A DNA stretch of 56,702 nucleotides from an uncultured Atopobiaceae bacterium (GTDB lineage: Bacteria; Actinomycetota; Coriobacteriia; Coriobacteriales; Atopobiaceae), in NCBI GenBank assembly GCA_944322145.1, contig CALUNW010000013.1, positions 1 through 56,702 on the forward strand, given 5' to 3'. This document shows positions 32,493 to 43,132 of this stretch, in pieces. The number at the start of each line of letters is the position of its first letter. Positions within the stretch are counted from its first letter, which is position 1. The position numbers and the translations under genes are program-made. A model generated the notes under the pieces. It was given only the letters and a program-made list of their open reading frames with translations. It did no database searches and was not told the DNA's origin.

Positions 32493-33071
32493 GGCGCGGA
32501 GGTCAAGGTCGAGGAAGCGGGGACTCACGATGGCGCGGACGGCCGCAGCGAGGTCGTCAAGGGTGACGGGGCCGAGCGCGCCGGCGCGTGCCGCGGCGCC
32601 AAGAAGGACCACATTGAGTACGCGCGCGGTGCCGAGCTCCGCCTCGGCGGCCGCGGCGTCCACGACCGCGAGGTTCTTCTCGCCCACGCGCTCGTGCAGG
32701 TAGGACATGATGGCGGGCAGGTCGTACGCCGGGCCGCCGGTTGCCGCAGAGACGGGCACGACCGGGGCGTCGCTCGTGACGACCCTCCCGCCCGGACGCA
32801 GGAACGACAGCTGCCGCACGGCCTCCGCCGGCTCGAAGGCGACGATCGCGTCGGCGCGACCGCGGCCGATCAGCGGCGAGGACGAGTCCTCCCCCAGCCT
32901 CACGTGGCTGAAGACCGAGCCGCCGCGCTGCGCCATGCCGATGGTCTCGGCAGTCTTGACGGGAAGCCCGCGCCCCATCGCAGCGCGGGCGAGCAGCTTG
33001 GACGCGAGAACGGCGCCCTGGCCGCCCACGCCCGCGAGGATGATGTCCGTGCTCATGGCGCCGTTGCTCAC
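32421..33071 (-). CDS. iorB: Indolepyruvate oxidoreductase subunit beta
   Basis: A 216-residue POR_C/gamma-type subunit. DIILAGVGGQGAVLASKLLARAA near residues 9-31 and AQRGGSVFSHVRLGE near 47-61 are diagnostic. With IorA and ferredoxin it oxidises aryl pyruvates to arylacetyl-CoA. The GTG at 33071 overlaps the iorA stop (GTGA) and has GGGAGGTGAG upstream. The native end seems to be near SPRFLDLDLRAL; about 23 further residues and the stop are encoded by the palindromic element at 32336-32492. Confidence 0.9.
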   Translation of the reverse strand: MSNGAMSTDIILAGVGGQGAVLASKLLARAAMGRGLPVKTAETIGMAQRGGSVFSHVRLGEDSSSPLIGRGRADAIVAFEPAEAVRQLSFLRPGGRVVTSDAPVVPVSAATGGPAYDLPAIMSYLHERVGEKNLAVVDAAAAEAELGTARVLNVVLLGAAARAGALGPVTLDDLAAAVRAIVSPRFLDLDLRALSIGDVFFRADKKGQVLRGWPMK

Positions 33072-34975
33072 AGGCGCTCACCTCCCGAGATGGCATGCGT
33101 GGGGCAGATCTGCTCGCAGAGGGTGCAGCCCGTGCACTGCGCGGCGTCGATGCGGACCTTGCCGGTCGACGCGTCCGGCACGAGTGCGGGACACCCCAGC
33201 TCCCGAACGCAGCGCTGGCATCCGACGCACTTCTCGGCATCAACAGCGCTTCTCGCCTGCGGCCTGGCGAGCACCACGCACGGGCTCCGGAAGATGATCG
33301 CCTTGACGCCCGGCTCGTCCGCGACGCGGCGCACGGTCTCGACTGCGCGCTCGTGGTCGAGCGGGTCCACGGTCTCCACCACCGTGAGGCCGATGGCGAG
33401 AAGGACGCGCTCGACGCTGACCTTCTCCACGACCTGCCCCATCATCGTTCGGCCCGTTCCCGGGTGCGGCTGGTGGCCCGTCATCGCCGTGGTGGAGTTG
33501 TCCAGGACGACGAGCGTCATGTCAGCCTGGTTGTAGAAGGCGTTGACCACGCCGGTGATGCCAGACGCGAAGAAGGTTGAGTCGCCCACGAAGGCAAAGG
33601 CGGCGGTGTCGGGCTCCACGTGCGTGACGCCCTGCGCTATGTTGATGCCCGCGCCCATGCACAGGCACGTGTCCACCATGTCGAGCGGCTTCGCGTTGCC
33701 CAGGGTGTAGCAGCCGATGTCGCCGCAGAACAGTGTCTTCTTTCCTCTCATTGCACATTTGACTGCGTAGAACGACGCTCGGTGCGGGCATCCCGCACAC
33801 AGCACGGGCGGGCGAATCGGGAGCTGCGGTGGGGTCGGCCGGTCCTTCTCCGCGCGCAGTTCCGCATGAGCCGGACGAGCCTGCGGCTCGTCCGTGCGAA
33901 GAGGACCGTTTGAGCACGGAGAAGGACCGGCCGGCCCCTCCCCACGCCGGAGAAATGCGTCGAGGGCGCGTCCCACGGATTCGACGGTGTTCTCTCCCGA
34001 GGGTTGGATGTCGGAGGTGAGCTTGCCGCGGATCTTGACGGTGAGGCCGCGGCGGCCGCAGGTGGCGATGAGGGCGCGCTCGATCACGGGGTCGAGCTCC
34101 TCCACGCAGAGGACCTCGTCGAGGCCGTCGAGGAAGTCGGCCGCGAGGTGCTCCGGGAAGGGGTATGGGGTCGCCACGCGCAGGACGCGCACGTCGTCCT
34201 TCTCGCTCAGGTTCTCGGCGACGTAGGTGGCGCTGATGCCGTGGGTGGCGATGCCGAGGCGCGGTCGGGCGTCCGGCCCCGCCGTCTGGCGGACGGTGTT
34301 TCTCGCATAGCCGGAGAGACGCTCGGCGAGGGAGGCGTCGCGCTTCTCGATCGCCGCATGGGCACGAACGGAGAGCGCCGGGAAGATGACCCAGCGGGAG
34401 GGGTCGCGGACAAATCCCTCGGGCTCGCGATGAGCCCAGTCGCACGCGTCGGCCACCTCCACGTCCTCGTAGCCGTGGTCGACGCGCGTGGTCGGGCGGA
34501 CGATCACGGGGCAGGCCAGCTCCTCGGAGAGGTCGAAGGCCTCCCCCATCATCGCGTAGGCCTCGGACGGGCTCGACGGGTCGAGGACGGGCAGCTTGGC
34601 GTAGGCAGCGAAGGTGCGCGTGTCCTGCTCGGTCTGGGACGAGATGGGGCCGGGGTCGTCCGCCACGAGCACGACCATGCCACCCTTGACGCCGATGTAG
34701 GAGAGGCTCATGAGCGGGTCGGACGCGACGTTGAGGCCCACCTGCTTCATCGTGACGAGCGCGCGGGCCCCCGCGTAGGCGGCGCCGGCCGCAACCTCGA
34801 GCGCGGCCTTCTCGTTGACCGACCACTCCACGTAGACGCCCTCGGGACGACGGCGCGCCACGGTCTCGAGGACCTCGGTCGACGGCGTGCCCGGATAACC
34901 GGCAACCACGTTCACGCCCGCGGCGAGCGCGCCGACCGCCATTGCCTCGTTGCCCATCAGGAACTCTCTGTGCAT
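33068..34975 (-). CDS. iorA: Indolepyruvate ferredoxin oxidoreductase subunit alpha
   Basis: A 635-residue IorA. The pyrimidine domain begins MGNEAMAVGALAAGVNVVAG with YPGTPSTE; the TPP domain has CAGCPHRASFYAVK near 393-406, GDIGCYTLG and FVGDSTFFASG. Two 4Fe-4S clusters lie at the C-terminus (CVGCQRC, CTGCTLCEQICP). The enzyme turns indolepyruvate and related aryl pyruvates plus CoA into arylacetyl-CoA, CO2 and reduced ferredoxin. Residues about 345-382, between domains, are encoded by an inserted palindrome. GAGAGGGGG precedes the ATG. Confidence 0.94.
   Translation of the reverse strand: MHREFLMGNEAMAVGALAAGVNVVAGYPGTPSTEVLETVARRRPEGVYVEWSVNEKAALEVAAGAAYAGARALVTMKQVGLNVASDPLMSLSYIGVKGGMVVLVADDPGPISSQTEQDTRTFAAYAKLPVLDPSSPSEAYAMMGEAFDLSEELACPVIVRPTTRVDHGYEDVEVADACDWAHREPEGFVRDPSRWVIFPALSVRAHAAIEKRDASLAERLSGYARNTVRQTAGPDARPRLGIATHGISATYVAENLSEKDDVRVLRVATPYPFPEHLAADFLDGLDEVLCVEELDPVIERALIATCGRRGLTVKIRGKLTSDIQPSGENTVESVGRALDAFLRRGEGPAGPSPCSNGPLRTDEPQARPAHAELRAEKDRPTPPQLPIRPPVLCAGCPHRASFYAVKCAMRGKKTLFCGDIGCYTLGNAKPLDMVDTCLCMGAGINIAQGVTHVEPDTAAFAFVGDSTFFASGITGVVNAFYNQADMTLVVLDNSTTAMTGHQPHPGTGRTMMGQVVEKVSVERVLLAIGLTVVETVDPLDHERAVETVRRVADEPGVKAIIFRSPCVVLARPQARSAVDAEKCVGCQRCVRELGCPALVPDASTGKVRIDAAQCTGCTLCEQICPTHAISGGERL
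33829..33943. repeat. Palindromic element inside iorA
   Basis: GTGGGGTCGGCCGGTCCTTC with TCCG (33829-33852) is mirrored by CGGAGAAGGACC then GGCCGGCCCCTCCCC (33917-33943). Inside, GACGAGC and GCTCGTC form a second hairpin. The insertion keeps the iorA frame and encodes a Pro/Arg/Ala-rich linker (GEGPAGPSPCSNG to LRAEKDRPTPPQ). Confidence 0.8.
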
Positions 34976-35090
34976 GCGGCCCCCTCTCACGTTGGGTCGC
35001 ACTCTACCAGAGGCCCGCGCCCCTTGGCCGAACCGTCGCAAACCGGTAACCAAGCCGGGCGCGTTCAGGCCTGGGCGCCATCCCAGCCGT

Positions 35091-35231
35091 GAGGGTATGT
35101 ACACCCGCCCCGGAGGGTATGTACACCCCGCCATCAAGTGCGGGCAGCGAATCCGCAGGTCAAAGCGCTGTCGAGAAGAACGGGCGGGTCGAGAGGTGTA
35201 CATACCCTCTTGGGCGGGTGTACATACCCTC
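35091..35231. repeat. 141-bp four-box palindromic element, copy 2
   Basis: GAGGGTATGTACAC at 35091-35104 and 35113-35126 face GTGTACATACCCTC at 35196-35209 and 35218-35231; both pairs are 22 bases apart and all four boxes are perfect. The core contains CGAGAAGAAC (35172-35181), AATCCGCAGGTCAAAGC and GCCATCAAGTGCGGG. It sits in the 413-base divergent gap between iorA and tcdA, which also holds the next element and no gene. Confidence 0.95.
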
Positions 35232-35247
35232 ACGGGGCCCGGACCGT

Positions 35248-35377
35248 CTGTCAATTGGGGACGTGATATTTCATGCAGACGGTTTGGGACAGGTTTTCTC
35301 TCAAGGATACGTACCTTGCGGCACGGCCAAACCTGTCCCAAACTATCTGCATGAAATATCACGTCCCCAATTGACAG
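35248..35377. repeat. Long CTGTCAATTGGGG palindrome, copy 2
   Basis: Arms starting CTGTCAATTGGGGACGTG and ending CCCCAATTGACAG extend about 49 bases with a few mismatches and contain TTTGGGACAGGTTT and its complement. The outer 18 bases are the same as in the copy at 32336-32492, while the inner parts and the loop differ. The right end lies 4 bases before the tcdA ribosome binding site. Confidence 0.9.
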
Positions 35378-35388
35378 GCGGGAGGCAC

Positions 35389-36114
35389 ATGGCGGAGACG
35401 GCGACGGACAGGCTGAGGCTCGTCATCGGCGACGAGGGGCTTGCGCGGCTGGAGGCGGCACGCGTGGCCGTGATCGGGCTCGGCGGCGTGGGCTCGAGCT
35501 GCGCGGAGGCGCTCGTACGCGGCGGCGTGGGCCACCTCGTCCTGCTGGACCGCGATGTGGTGGCACCGAGCAACATCAACCGCCAGGCACTCGCGTTCCA
35601 GAGCACGGTCGGCCAGCCCAAGGCCGAGGTCATGCGCGCGATGGCGCTCGACATCAACCCCGCGGCCGACGTCACGGCGCTCACCGCGTTTCTCGACAAG
35701 GACGCGCTCCCCCAGCAGATGGACGCCCTCGGGCCGCTCGACTACGTGGTCGACGCCATCGACACCGTGGCCCAGAAGCTGCGTCTTGCCGCGTGGTGCC
35801 AGGAGCGCGGCGTCCCCGAGCTCTCCGCGATGGGCGGCGCCAACAAGCTCGACCCCTGCCGCCTGCGCTTCGCGCGCATCGAGGACACCGTCAACTGCCC
35901 GCTCGCGCGCGTCATGCGCAAGGAGTGCCGCCGGCGCGGCATCCGCGGCCTGCGCGTGCTCTTCTCGGACGAGGAGCCGGTGCGCATGGAGCGCATCTCC
36001 GACGAGCAGTGGATGCGAGAGGGGTCGCTCCTCGGCACGATGAGCTACCTGCCGCCCATCATGGGCCAGATGCTCGCCAGCCGCGCCATCCGCGACCTTC
36101 TGGGCTGGGCGTAG
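35389..36114 (+). CDS. tcdA: tRNA threonylcarbamoyladenosine dehydratase (ThiF/MoeB family)
   Basis: A 241-residue E1-like protein. AVIGLGGVGSSCAEALVRGGV near residues 27-47 is the ATP-binding fold, followed by LLDRDVVAPSNINRQ and VDAIDTVAQKLRLAAWC. NCPLARVMRKECRRRGI near 167-183 and the final LPPIMGQMLAS match TcdA/CsdL, which cyclises t6A at tRNA position 37 using ATP. The short length supports TcdA rather than MoeB or ThiF. GGGAGG precedes the ATG. Confidence 0.88.
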   Translation: MAETATDRLRLVIGDEGLARLEAARVAVIGLGGVGSSCAEALVRGGVGHLVLLDRDVVAPSNINRQALAFQSTVGQPKAEVMRAMALDINPAADVTALTAFLDKDALPQQMDALGPLDYVVDAIDTVAQKLRLAAWCQERGVPELSAMGGANKLDPCRLRFARIEDTVNCPLARVMRKECRRRGIRGLRVLFSDEEPVRMERISDEQWMREGSLLGTMSYLPPIMGQMLASRAIRDLLGWA

Positions 36115-36118
36115 CGGC

Positions 36119-36622
36119 TCAAGTCCGGCGCGGGGCCGTACTTCTCGCCAGCTCAAGCGCCTCAGCGACGCTCACACAGGGCACCGGAGAGCGCCGCGCC
36201 AGCTGCTCGTCATAGGTGACCACATAGTCCACGTCCGCGCGATATGCCGACCCCAGAAGCAGATCGTCCTCGAGGTCGTCGTGGACGGACTTGAGCGTAA
36301 ACGCCTGCAGCACCTCCGAGTGGCCCGTCGGGACGATGAGCGAGCTCTCGAGCACCATCCTCACGCAGCCCCAGGCGGTCTCGCGCGCCGCCGCCGCAAC
36401 CGTCTCGGAGACAACAAGCCCCGCCTCCCGAGCGCCAGACTTCATGTCCCGCTCAAGCAGGTAGGCGATGTCCTTGACCGAGAGCGCTGGCGTATAGAGC
36501 GCGACCTTCTCAGATCCCTCGGCTAGCGCGACGAGCTCCGCCGCAGCGCGGTGCCCCGGCGTGCGCGCCAGGAAGTAGTCGAGCCAAACGTTGGTGTCCA
36601 GAAGCAGTTTGAGCGGCGTCAT
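36119..36622 (-). CDS. PIN-domain toxin (VapC-like)
   Basis: A 167-residue PIN-domain protein. LKLLLDTNVWLDYFLAR near residues 4-20 has the first catalytic Asp; later acidic residues are in SVHDDLEDDLLLGSAYRADV near 118-137 and DYVVTYDEQL near 139-148, the typical PIN nuclease triad. Such toxins cut RNA. The ATG overlaps the stop of the upstream small gene (ATGA, 36619-36622), the usual antitoxin-toxin arrangement. Confidence 0.85.
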   Translation of the reverse strand: MTPLKLLLDTNVWLDYFLARTPGHRAAAELVALAEGSEKVALYTPALSVKDIAYLLERDMKSGAREAGLVVSETVAAAARETAWGCVRMVLESSLIVPTGHSEVLQAFTLKSVHDDLEDDLLLGSAYRADVDYVVTYDEQLARRSPVPCVSVAEALELARSTAPRRT

Positions 36623-36966
36623 GAGAGGCCCCACTTCGCGAGCCTCTCGTCCGCCCACTCGTCGCGCAGGGCGGCATAGTCGGGAGAGGGTCGCTGCGGC
36701 TCGCTGACGCCGAGCCCCTCATAGAAACTCGCAACGAGGCGCGCGCCGGCATCATGCCCGTCTTGCGCAGCCGGCCCGTCACCTGCATCAAGCTCCTCCT
36801 GCCCGAGCATGCGCTCAAGGGCATCGGGAACCCGACCCTGAACGCACAGGTACTCCCAGAGCGCGCGGACCAGGCGCGAGGGCGTGCAGCCGCGCGCCTC
36901 CAGCACGGCATCTCCCGCGCGCTTGACCGCACGGTCAAGACGCACGTTCATCTGCGTGGCTTCCAT
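36619..36966 (-). CDS. Antitoxin of the PIN-domain pair (ribbon-helix-helix, RelB-like)
   Basis: A 115-residue protein with an N-terminal MNVRLDRAVKRAGDAVLEAR and PSRLVRALWEYL, the pattern of RelB/DinJ-type ribbon-helix-helix antitoxins. The C-terminal half would bind and neutralise the PIN toxin. GGAGGTGCC precedes the ATG at 36966. An inverted repeat directly upstream is a likely autoregulatory operator. Confidence 0.8.
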   Translation of the reverse strand: MEATQMNVRLDRAVKRAGDAVLEARGCTPSRLVRALWEYLCVQGRVPDALERMLGQEELDAGDGPAAQDGHDAGARLVASFYEGLGVSEPQRPSPDYAALRDEWADERLAKWGLS

Positions 36967-36975
36967 GGCACCTCC

Positions 36976-37003
36976 GCTATACGCTTCTTGAAAGCAGTAT
37001 AGC
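36976..37003. promoter_or_regulatory. Operator-like inverted repeat of the toxin-antitoxin pair
   Basis: GCTATAC (36976-36982) and GTATAGC (36997-37003) are inverted around CTTCTTGAAAG, which itself has GCTT/AAGC symmetry. It overlaps the only likely promoter (TATACT on the minus strand), 10 bases before the antitoxin start. Confidence 0.6.
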
Positions 37004-37019
37004 ATGGCGGGAGGCCACG

Positions 37020-38501
37020 TCACCTCAGCGCGCGGGCGAGAAGGGCGCCGAGCAGCGCGGCGCACACGAGCGCGGGGGCCGCGCCCAGAAGCGACAGCAG
37101 CCCCACGGCGACGAGCGCGAGCACCGCAAACGCGAAGCTGGTCATCAGCACCGTGCCCAGACGCACGGGCGCCGCCGGGTCGTCAAGCCCGCACGAGAGG
37201 GCGAGAAGGACGTCGAGCGCGCAGGAGAGAAGCACGGCTGACAGGGCATCGATACCAAGCGCGAAGGCGCACGCCCCGCTGGCGGCGCACGAGGCGACGA
37301 GCGTCACCGCAAGCGCGGGCAGCGAGTCAAACGCAAGGAGCTCGAGGCGCCCGAACGGCAGGAGCGACCTCACGAGACGGTTGCGACAGTCCTCGCGAAA
37401 GACGTGACCGAGCTCGAGCGGCGAGCGAAGGACCATGACGGAGCAGAAGAGCCACGAGGCGAGCACGCCGATGCCCGGCCGGGCCACCATGACCAGGGCC
37501 CCCGCGGGAACGAGCAGCGCGCCCCACGAGAGCAGGCGAAGCAGCGACGCGGGACGACGCAGCAACGAGACGGACGCATGGGAGACCAAGGCGCCCCTCC
37601 CCTGCCGGAAGCGCCAGGTTCTTCTCGTCTGCCTGCCGCGGCGCGCGCGACGGCGCCGGCAGGCCTCCTTGTACGCCCCGCTGTCGGCGAACGCGAGGAA
37701 GCGCAGCGCGCGACGGGCGGCATAGAGCTCGTTGTCGTCGATGACGAAGGCCATGTCCGCGCGACCGGCGCAGTTGACGGCGCCGGCAAGCATGAGCAGG
37801 TTTGCCGCGCAGACGGTGAGAAGCACGACGGGGCTGAGGGCGTTCGGGACGAGGGCCGCAAGGTAGCCGGACGCCACCACGAGCCCGACGCCCGCAGCGG
37901 CGATGACGACGCCCGCCCAGACCGTCGCCGAGCGCCTGCGGAACGGCTCCGCGGCACTTCTCGGCAGCACTGTGTCGAGCACGAAGATTCGGGCCGTGAG
38001 CAGGGCGAGCGCCGTCGCTACCGCCCAGGTCGGCAGCGGCCCCGCGGCCAGCACCGCGAGCGCGGTCCCGCCCAGTGCGCCCACGAGGAGGATGGCGGGC
38101 GCGCTCGAGGCGAGCTGCGTCACGAAGAGCTCCTCCGGGCGCATCGTCCGCGCGAGCCAGGAGATGTCGGCACCCGTCAGGCGCAGCGGGGTCTCGCGGA
38201 GGCCCTGGACGCCCCAGGCAAGCACAGCGACCGCGGGGGCAAAAAGCAGCAGCGACGAGGCGAGCCACGCGGAGAGCTCGGGGCCAAGGACCGCCGCGAC
38301 GTCAGCAACGATGTCGAGGACCTGGGCCCAGGAGAGCGCGAGCGCCACGGCAAAGATGACGATCAGATACAGCTGGTAGGAACGCTCGAGGAAGCCGCGG
38401 TCCTCGTCGATGTCCGTCCCGACGGCAAACAGCAGGAAGCGCGCGTCGCTGCGTAGGTGCCTCAGGCGAAGTCGCGCGAGCAGGCCCAGGTTGCTTGCCA
38501 T
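37020..38501 (-). CDS. ABC transporter permease, polytopic membrane protein
   Basis: A 493-residue protein with about ten to twelve hydrophobic helices and an N-terminal MASNLGLLARLRLRHLRSDARF. It has no recognised signature but lies immediately after an ABC ATPase gene, so it is the membrane partner. An Arg-rich loop near residues 278-300 (CRRRRARRGRQTRRTWRFRQ) contains AGA AGA codons, a word copy (37618-37627) and a small palindrome, suggesting inserted DNA. Two more word copies lie at 37202 and, degenerate, near 37031. Substrate unknown. Confidence 0.75.
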   Translation of the reverse strand: MASNLGLLARLRLRHLRSDARFLLFAVGTDIDEDRGFLERSYQLYLIVIFAVALALSWAQVLDIVADVAAVLGPELSAWLASSLLLFAPAVAVLAWGVQGLRETPLRLTGADISWLARTMRPEELFVTQLASSAPAILLVGALGGTALAVLAAGPLPTWAVATALALLTARIFVLDTVLPRSAAEPFRRRSATVWAGVVIAAAGVGLVVASGYLAALVPNALSPVVLLTVCAANLLMLAGAVNCAGRADMAFVIDDNELYAARRALRFLAFADSGAYKEACRRRRARRGRQTRRTWRFRQGRGALVSHASVSLLRRPASLLRLLSWGALLVPAGALVMVARPGIGVLASWLFCSVMVLRSPLELGHVFREDCRNRLVRSLLPFGRLELLAFDSLPALAVTLVASCAASGACAFALGIDALSAVLLSCALDVLLALSCGLDDPAAPVRLGTVLMTSFAFAVLALVAVGLLSLLGAAPALVCAALLGALLARALR

Positions 38502-38502
38502 C

Positions 38503-39150
38503 TCAGGGCTCCCGTCGCAGCTGCCCGTCGCAGAGGGCGAGCGAGAGGTCCGGGACGAGGCCCGGGACGTCATGGTGGCAGCTCAGGAGCACGGCCGACC
38601 CCTCCCGCGCGGCCGCCGCGAGCTCTTCGGAGAGCACGAGCGACGCCTCGCGGTCGAGCGGGCCGTGAGGCTCGTCGAGCAGCATCACGCGCGGGCGCAG
38701 CATGAGGGCGAGCACCAGCGCGAGCTTCTCGCGCATGCCGCGCGAATACGCGGAGGGCAGCAGGGTCTCGTAGCCGGCGAGGCCAAAGCGCTCGAGAAGC
38801 CGCTCCGCGCGCGGGCGCGCGTCCTCGGCACGGTTGGCAGCCAGCACCAGCTCGACGTGCTCAGCGGCGGTGAGGTCATCGTAGAAGCTCGGAACGTCGG
38901 GCGCGAAGGCGAGAGTCCCGGGAGCGAGGCGCGTGCGACCGGTGAAGGGCTCGCCGGCAACGTATATCTCGCCGTCATCAGGCTCAAGCCAGCCCGCGAG
39001 GCAGCGGAAGAGCGTAGACTTTCCCGCGCCGTTGGAGCCTGTCAGAAAGGCCACCTGCCCCGGCTCAAGCGAGAAGGACACGTCCTCCCACACCGGGATA
39101 TCGCCGTAGCCAAAGGCGAGGTCGCGCACCTCGAGCGCCGCATCGGCCAT
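38503..39150 (-). CDS. ABC transporter ATP-binding protein
   Basis: A 215-residue ATPase. The Walker A loop is LTGSNGAGKSTLFRCL near residues 36-51. The signature region YSRGMREKLALVLALML lies near 134-150, with SRGM rather than LSGGQ, common in drug/antibiotic-type exporters. Walker B is RVMLLDEPHGPLD near 153-165. It is 1 base from the permease gene. GGAAGGAGG precedes the ATG. An export role is favoured; no substrate-binding protein is near. Confidence 0.88.
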   Translation of the reverse strand: MADAALEVRDLAFGYGDIPVWEDVSFSLEPGQVAFLTGSNGAGKSTLFRCLAGWLEPDDGEIYVAGEPFTGRTRLAPGTLAFAPDVPSFYDDLTAAEHVELVLAANRAEDARPRAERLLERFGLAGYETLLPSAYSRGMREKLALVLALMLRPRVMLLDEPHGPLDREASLVLSEELAAAAREGSAVLLSCHHDVPGLVPDLSLALCDGQLRREP

Positions 39151-39325
39151 GAGATCCTCCTTCCGTGATGGGGAGAGGGTACACCATCTCCTGCGGCTCG
39201 GACGCCGGGAGGGCCGGGCGAGATCAAACGCCGAGCAGCGTGGCACCATTGTCATGGAGAAGGTGACACAGCCGCGGCTCCACAGGCGCCCGGGCCCCGG
39301 GGCGTCGGGCTCGCGACAAAACCCC

Positions 39326-39448
39326 CTGGTGCCTGATTTCCGAGAAATGCGTGAATCCGTGCCGGATTTCCGAGGAATGCGTGCGCCAGACACGCATATG
39401 GCCGGATTCCCGCACCAAAACACGCATATAACGGAAATCAGGCACCAG
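39326..39448. repeat. GGTGCC/GGCACC inverted array, copy c
   Basis: Forward units begin near GGTGCC (39328) and GTGCC (39359); inverted units end CGCACC (39411-39416) and GGCACC (39441-39446). Same family as the arrays at 5315 and 18008. The 451-base gap between valS and the ABC transporter holds this array and the next hairpin and no gene. Confidence 0.75.
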
Positions 39449-39508
39449 GCCCTTTTCGCGTGAGAGAGGCGCCCACCCTACTCCCGGCCTGAGCGCGTAC
39501 CGGCATGC

Positions 39509-39586
39509 GAGCGCCGCCCGGTTCTTCTCGGCCAGCGACTTTTGGGCGAAGCCCAATGAGCTGGCGAGAAGAACCGGGCGGCGCTC
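39509..39586. repeat. Hairpin made of two inverted GTTCTTCTCG words after valS
   Basis: GAGCGCCGCCCGGTTCTTCT with CGGCCAGC (39509-39536) and GCTGGCGAGAAGAACC with GGGCGGCGCTC (39560-39586) pair over about 27 bases with one bulge. A small GGGC/GCCC hairpin fills the loop. It starts 16 bases past the valS stop and could end transcription, although no T tract follows. Confidence 0.85.
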
Positions 39587-39601
39587 CCTGCGCAGGAGGA
39601 C

Positions 39602-42289
<2,688 letters not shown>

Positions 42290-42374
42290 GGCATGTCCTC
42301 TCGTGGCGCTCGTTCATATCAGCTCAACAGGATAGCACGCGGGCGGTATCATCACAGGAAACGAAAGGGGAGGC

Positions 42375-43124
42375 ATGTTCTTTGACGCGCACGTTCATCT
42401 TGGCTGGTTCTTCGACCCCGCCTCCGTCGCACGCGACGCCGCGGCGCGGAAGCTGGGCATGCTCGCCGTCACGGTGACCCCGGACGAGTACCTGGGCGCG
42501 CGGAAGGCCCTTGCGGCCGAGGAGAACGTGACGCTCGCGGCGGGGCTTCACCCCTGGTGGGTGCGGGGCGCCCGCGACGCCGACGCGCTCTGCGAGCTGC
42601 TGCCCGAGACGCGGTTCGTCGGCGAGATAGGTCTCGACGCCGCGCCCAGACATGCCGCGACCTGGGACGCGCAGCTGGCGGCCTTTGAGCGCATCTGCGC
42701 CACCTGTGCCGAGACGAGCGACCCCGCGGCGCCCAAGGTCCTCTCCATCCATGCCGTCCGCTGCGCAGGAACGGTCCTCGACGTCCTCGAGCGTACCGGC
42801 GCCGCTGAGAGCTGTCGCTGCATCCTGCACTGGTTCTCCGGGTCCTCCGAGGAGCTCTGGCGTGCCGCTCGCCAGAGCTGCCGCTTCTCCCTCGGCGAGC
42901 ACTCCATCGCGACCCGCCGCGGCCGCGAGTACGCTCGCATCCTCCCAGCCGAGCTCCTCCTCACGGAGACCGACCTCCCCGAGGACGAGAACTCCCCTAC
43001 GACCGCCGATGACGTCATCGCGTCCCTTCTTCGCACAGTCGCCGGAATCGCCGCCGCCCGCGCCGCCACGAGGGACGACGTTGCCGACCAAATTGAGGCA
43101 AACGCAAGGGCACTGCTTTCGTAA
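42375..43124 (+). CDS. TatD-family metal-dependent hydrolase
   Basis: A 249-residue amidohydrolase-like protein. FFDAHVHLGWF near residues 2-12 gives the HxH metal ligands; AGLHPWW near 56-62, FVGEIGLD near 76-83 and LLTETDLPEDE near 197-207 are the remaining TatD landmarks. TatD proteins are DNases or D-aminoacyl-tRNA-type hydrolases; the substrate is unclear. GGGGAGGC precedes the ATG. The gene is divergent from valS and single. Confidence 0.82.
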   Translation: MFFDAHVHLGWFFDPASVARDAAARKLGMLAVTVTPDEYLGARKALAAEENVTLAAGLHPWWVRGARDADALCELLPETRFVGEIGLDAAPRHAATWDAQLAAFERICATCAETSDPAAPKVLSIHAVRCAGTVLDVLERTGAAESCRCILHWFSGSSEELWRAARQSCRFSLGEHSIATRRGREYARILPAELLLTETDLPEDENSPTTADDVIASLLRTVAGIAAARAATRDDVADQIEANARALLS

Positions 43125-43132
43125 GGTTCTTC

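Noticed and set aside
29474..32566. A plus-strand frame of about 1030 codons across galT, the repeat gap and paaK
   Set aside because: It spans two unrelated genes and a repeat cluster in a shadow frame with Arg/Pro/Ala-rich sequence.
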